8,162 nucleotides of DNA from Epsilonproteobacteria bacterium UBA6211. GTDB taxonomy: Bacteria; Campylobacterota; Campylobacteria; Campylobacterales; Arcobacteraceae. Position 1 is the stretch's first letter. Each line of letters begins with the position of its first letter. The stretch lies in assembly GCA_002421845.1 (NCBI GenBank), contig DISL01000088.1:345-8506 (forward strand), read 5' to 3'. The notes under the pieces were generated by a model. That model saw only the letters and a program-made list of their open reading frames with translations. It was not told the origin of the DNA and made no database searches. Shown in pieces: positions 5,699 through 8,162 of this stretch. A program made the translations under genes and the position numbers.

Positions 5699-6130
5699 TC
5701 AATCTAAACGTATAATAAATACTGAACAATGAGCATGGCGCATAACCCTCTCAGCACTACTACTAATAAAATAACTACCTATACCTGGTTTTGTTGCCAT
5801 CATTACAATGGCATCAGCTTTCATTTTTTCTGCTTGTTTCAGAATTTCTTGATGAACAGAACCAGATTTGACTATCAATGATAAGTTATCCATAGGCAGT
5901 GAATAATTATCAGCAATCTCTTTTAATCTTTCTAATGCACCTTGTTTATACTCATTTTGGCTGTTTTCATCTAATCTACTATATATTCCAGGATGTGCAC
6001 TATTTTCATTTACATTAAATAAAGAAATTTTTCCATTTTCTTTATTTAACACACTTATCGCACCTAACAATAGCTTTTCATGATTTTTTTTGTACTCTAA
6101 GTGAATAGGTACTAAAATATTTTTAAACAT
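5699..6130 (-). CDS. universal stress protein (UspA fold) of a TRAP operon
   Basis: A 143-residue single-domain USP. It starts with the beta-strand FKNILVPI and ends with the typical SAERVMRHAHCSVFIIR. The nucleotide-binding pattern G-2x-G-9x-G(S/T) is degenerate: the three glycine positions appear as M110, T113 and S123, although S124 is kept, and the acidic residue usual after ILVPI is H10. The segment ATKPGIGSY partly resembles the UspF/UspG variety (HRP type). ATP binding is therefore doubtful. AGGGAG lies about 7 nt before the ATG, overlapping the end of dctM (13-nt gap). USP genes in TRAP operons are known; TeaD of the Halomonas ectoine transporter TeaABC binds ATP and modulates uptake. 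The order SBP, small, large, USP here is the same. A regulatory role on the transporter is inferred. Confidence 0.88.
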   Translation of the reverse strand: MFKNILVPIHLEYKKNHEKLLLGAISVLNKENGKISLFNVNENSAHPGIYSRLDENSQNEYKQGALERLKEIADNYSLPMDNLSLIVKSGSVHQEILKQAEKMKADAIVMMATKPGIGSYFISSSAERVMRHAHCSVFIIRLD

Positions 6131-6143
6131 TATCTATCTCCCT

Positions 6144-7466
6144 TTATCCCATAATTAAATTTGGTAACCAAAGTACAATTTCAGGAAAAACCATACATAT
6201 TATGAGTACTACTAAGTTGATCAATATGAAAGGTGTAACTGATTTATAAATTTCTCCCATTCCTACATCAGGAGGAGTAATACCTTTTAAATAAAACAGA
6301 GCAAAACCGTAAGGTGGTGTTTGCACAGCAATCAAAATATTGATAATCATCAACACACCAAACCAAATTGGATCATACCCCAATGAAACTGCAATTGGAG
6401 TAAATAGCGGTGCACACATCAGTACAATCACATAATCATCAAGTATAAAACCTAACAATAACATAATAAATTGAAATATTAAAATAACTGTAAATGGAGG
6501 TAAGTCTAAATTTTGTATAAAACCAGCAATCATACTTTGAATACCCATAAGTAACTGGAAATTGCTAAATAACGAAGCACCTAAAATAATCCACATCGCA
6601 ACACTTATTAAGGAGGCTGCTTGGAACCCAGCTAATTTAAATATTTCAAGTTTAAAGCGTTTAAAGAGCATAGCAAGAAGCACTGCTCCAGCTACGCCTA
6701 GGGCACCTGATTCTGTAGGAGTGGCAACACCTGCGATAATACTGCCTAAGACAACAAAAATTAAACCTATAGATAAAAAACCATCTATACCAATTTTGAA
6801 TTTTTCTTTTTTTGTAAGGATAGGTAAACCTATGGTTTCACTGAGCAAAGGTGCTCGTTTAGGATTTAACTTTGTACTTACTATTATATATAAAACAATC
6901 AGAGTAATAGTTAATAAAGCTGGCATCAAAGCACCTATAAACATCCGTCCAACGGAATTATGCGTTGAAGCTGCAAACATTATCATAGGAATACTTGGAG
7001 GAATTAAAATACCCAAAGCACCTCCAGCCATGATAGTTCCAAGTGCTAGTTTTCGATCATATCCAGCTTCCATCATTGGTTTTAAAGCAATACTACCTGA
7101 ACTCATAATTCCAGCACCGATAATGCCAACCATAGCCCCAATCATTGAACAAATAAAAACCACACTAATGGCTAAGGAACCACGAACTTTCCCAATCATC
7201 ATTTGACTAGCTTTAAACATAGCATCACCAATCCCAGTATGAGAAAGAAGTTGCCCCATATAGATATAAAGTGGAATAGCAAGTAAAATATAATTAAAAA
7301 ATGTTCCTTCTATCGTCGTGGGAATAACATTAAAGATTCCTGTACCCCAGCTAAAATAGCCAACTAACATAGCAATTCCACCTAAAGCCAATCCAACAGG
7401 GGAACCTATAATGAAAAAGAACAAAAGACAAATTAATAAAATAATAGAGAGTACTTCAATTCCCAT
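6144..7466 (-). CDS. dctM: TRAP transporter large permease, DctM family
   Basis: A 440-residue, very hydrophobic inner-membrane protein with about a dozen membrane segments, the ion-coupled transport subunit of a tripartite ATP-independent periplasmic transporter. Family signatures include GAMVGIIGAG (110-119), the LGILIPPSIPMIMFA block (151-165), GRMFIGALMPALL (173-185) and GVATPTESGALG (246-257). Length is normal for DctM (about 425-450). The ATG at 7466 is preferred over the in-frame GTG at 7478 or ATG at 7472 because TGAGGA ends 5 nt before it. It then overlaps the end of dctQ by 11 nt, which implies translational coupling. It works with the small permease and the periplasmic binding protein encoded just upstream. 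The substrate is set by the binding protein, which is mostly outside the window. TRAP families carry C4-dicarboxylates, sulfonates, ectoine, sugar acids and other organic anions. Confidence 0.94.
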   Translation of the reverse strand: MGIEVLSIILLICLLFFFIIGSPVGLALGGIAMLVGYFSWGTGIFNVIPTTIEGTFFNYILLAIPLYIYMGQLLSHTGIGDAMFKASQMMIGKVRGSLAISVVFICSMIGAMVGIIGAGIMSSGSIALKPMMEAGYDRKLALGTIMAGGALGILIPPSIPMIMFAASTHNSVGRMFIGALMPALLTITLIVLYIIVSTKLNPKRAPLLSETIGLPILTKKEKFKIGIDGFLSIGLIFVVLGSIIAGVATPTESGALGVAGAVLLAMLFKRFKLEIFKLAGFQAASLISVAMWIILGASLFSNFQLLMGIQSMIAGFIQNLDLPPFTVILIFQFIMLLLGFILDDYVIVLMCAPLFTPIAVSLGYDPIWFGVLMIINILIAVQTPPYGFALFYLKGITPPDVGMGEIYKSVTPFILINLVVLIICMVFPEIVLWLPNLIMG

Positions 7467-7998
7467 TTTCATCCTCACTTTCGATTAGGTTATTGCCTGT
7501 AATCAAAGTATAAAAATCCATAATCTCATCTCGAATTAATTGAAGTATAAAAAATACACCAGAGATACTAAACATAAGCCAAAAATGCCACATAGGTGGT
7601 GCCCATTCACTTTGACGACGATAATTCAAATCTAATGCTTCACGAAATTTAGTGATGCTTAAATAAACAACCAAAATAAGAAAGAAAATACCTAATACAT
7701 AAGATATGAGATCAAAAATAATTTTAATGTTAGGGGATACTCTTATATAAAAGATATCAACATTGATATGAGCTCTTTTTTTTTGAGCATATGCTCCTCC
7801 TAATGCTGCAATATAACCAAATAAAAATAAAGCAGTATCGTAAGTCCAAATAGGAGGTGCATTAAATATATATCGAGCTACAGTTCCAAAAAAAACGACT
7901 AAAGCAAGAAGAGGCACCAACAAAGATGCCCCTTTTCCTAGCCATATAACAATCTTATCTACAAATATACAATATAATTGTAAAACTCTTTTAAACAT
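7456..7998 (-). CDS. dctQ: TRAP transporter small permease, DctQ family
   Basis: A 180-residue inner-membrane protein with four hydrophobic segments (about 14-38, 53-70, 93-115, 136-156), matching the DctQ topology. Family motifs are ARYIFNAPPIW (41-51), the cytoplasmic loop AQKKRAHINVDIF (71-83) and the SEWAPPMW segment (130-137) before the last helix. The tail after about residue 165 is acidic and polar. AAGGAT lies about 5-7 nt before the ATG. It begins 25 nt after the binding-protein gene and its last 11 nt overlap dctM. DctQ binds DctM and is essential for transport in characterised systems. Confidence 0.93.
   Translation of the reverse strand: MFKRVLQLYCIFVDKIVIWLGKGASLLVPLLALVVFFGTVARYIFNAPPIWTYDTALFLFGYIAALGGAYAQKKRAHINVDIFYIRVSPNIKIIFDLISYVLGIFFLILVVYLSITKFREALDLNYRRQSEWAPPMWHFWLMFSISGVFFILQLIRDEIMDFYTLITGNNLIESEDENGN
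7472..7477 (-). promoter_or_regulatory. ribosome binding site deciding the dctM start
   Basis: TGAGGA inside the 3' end of dctQ is followed by 5 nt and the ATG at 7466. The other in-frame starts (GTG 7478, ATG 7472) overlap or abut this site and would lack correct spacing. Confidence 0.65.
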
Positions 7999-8023
7999 GA
8001 CTAATCCTTATTCATAATATCCA

Positions 8024-8162
8024 CTACTCAGCTTCTATTTTTCTAAGAACATCAATTAGTTGTTTAGAGTATTGATCCTTTGAAGAGTATTCATCCCATA
8101 ATCCTGCACCAGCTTTTTTCCAAGCTTTTTTATCAGCTTCTGATGCTTCTGGACTCCATTGT
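8024..8162 (-). CDS. dctP: TRAP solute-binding protein, DctP family (C-terminal end only)
   Basis: The last 45 codons and the TAG stop (8024-8026) of a gene entering from the right edge. The residues include KAWKKAGAGLWDEYSSK and end KIEAE. An amphipathic Lys-rich C-terminal helix with an LWDEY-like segment is typical of DctP-family periplasmic binding proteins, and the location just before dctQ (25-nt gap) supports it. This subunit would determine transporter specificity, but the ligand-binding residues lie outside the window. The operon promoter is presumably upstream of this gene, also outside. Confidence 0.82.
   Translation of the reverse strand, partial: QWSPEASEADKKAWKKAGAGLWDEYSSKDQYSKQLIDVLRKIEAE

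Noticed and set aside
6562..7206. Long plus-strand open frame of 214 codons opposite dctM
   Set aside because: It is the antisense shadow of a gene rich in hydrophobic codons, with low-quality Ile/Pro/Ala-rich composition and no ribosome binding site; the DctM frame carries clear family motifs.

Overview
The window looks like a chromosomal segment of an AT-rich member of the Campylobacterota (epsilonproteobacteria). The reasons are the low GC content, the tRNA-Thr/tRNA-Tyr/tRNA-Gly order with encoded CCA ends that is usual upstream of tuf in this group, the A+T-rich spacers, and histidine-kinase phosphoacceptor boxes of the AHQWRQPL type common there. The genus cannot be fixed from this sequence.

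Layout. Bases 1-271 (minus strand) carry three tRNA genes: Thr(TGT), Tyr(GTA) and a 5' piece of Gly(TCC) cut by the window edge. A near-perfect sigma-70 promoter at 292-320 drives them. Back to back with it a probable plus-strand promoter drives yaaA (390-1139). Next is a small gene for a membrane-anchored protein whose body is a regular coiled coil with asparagine at every core d position (1192-1449). A bidirectional terminator (1468-1490) separates this plus-strand block from a long minus-strand block filling the rest of the window.

The minus-strand block, in order of transcription from the right edge, is: the 3' end of a TRAP-transporter solute-binding protein gene (dctP type), dctQ, dctM, a universal-stress-protein gene, an NAD(P)-dependent aldehyde dehydrogenase gene, a 206-bp gap with a hairpin and repeated half-sites, then a Cache-domain sensor histidine kinase and an OmpR-type response regulator. 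Spacing inside the first five genes (25 nt, 11-nt overlap, 13 nt, 21 nt) indicates one operon. The kinase and regulator (17 nt apart) form a second unit or a read-through extension.

Inferred logic: the kinase senses a small extracellular ligand through its periplasmic Cache domain and the OmpR-type regulator controls the TRAP operon. The transporter imports an organic anion using an ion gradient, the USP may regulate the transporter as TeaD does in the Halomonas TeaABCD system, and the dehydrogenase oxidises the imported compound or a product of it. The substrate is not identifiable here. I see no CRISPR array, IS element, prophage or integration scar. The most unusual items are the asparagine-core coiled-coil protein, the repeated palindrome TTACATGTAA, and a perfect 16-bp inverted repeat at the kinase/regulator junction.
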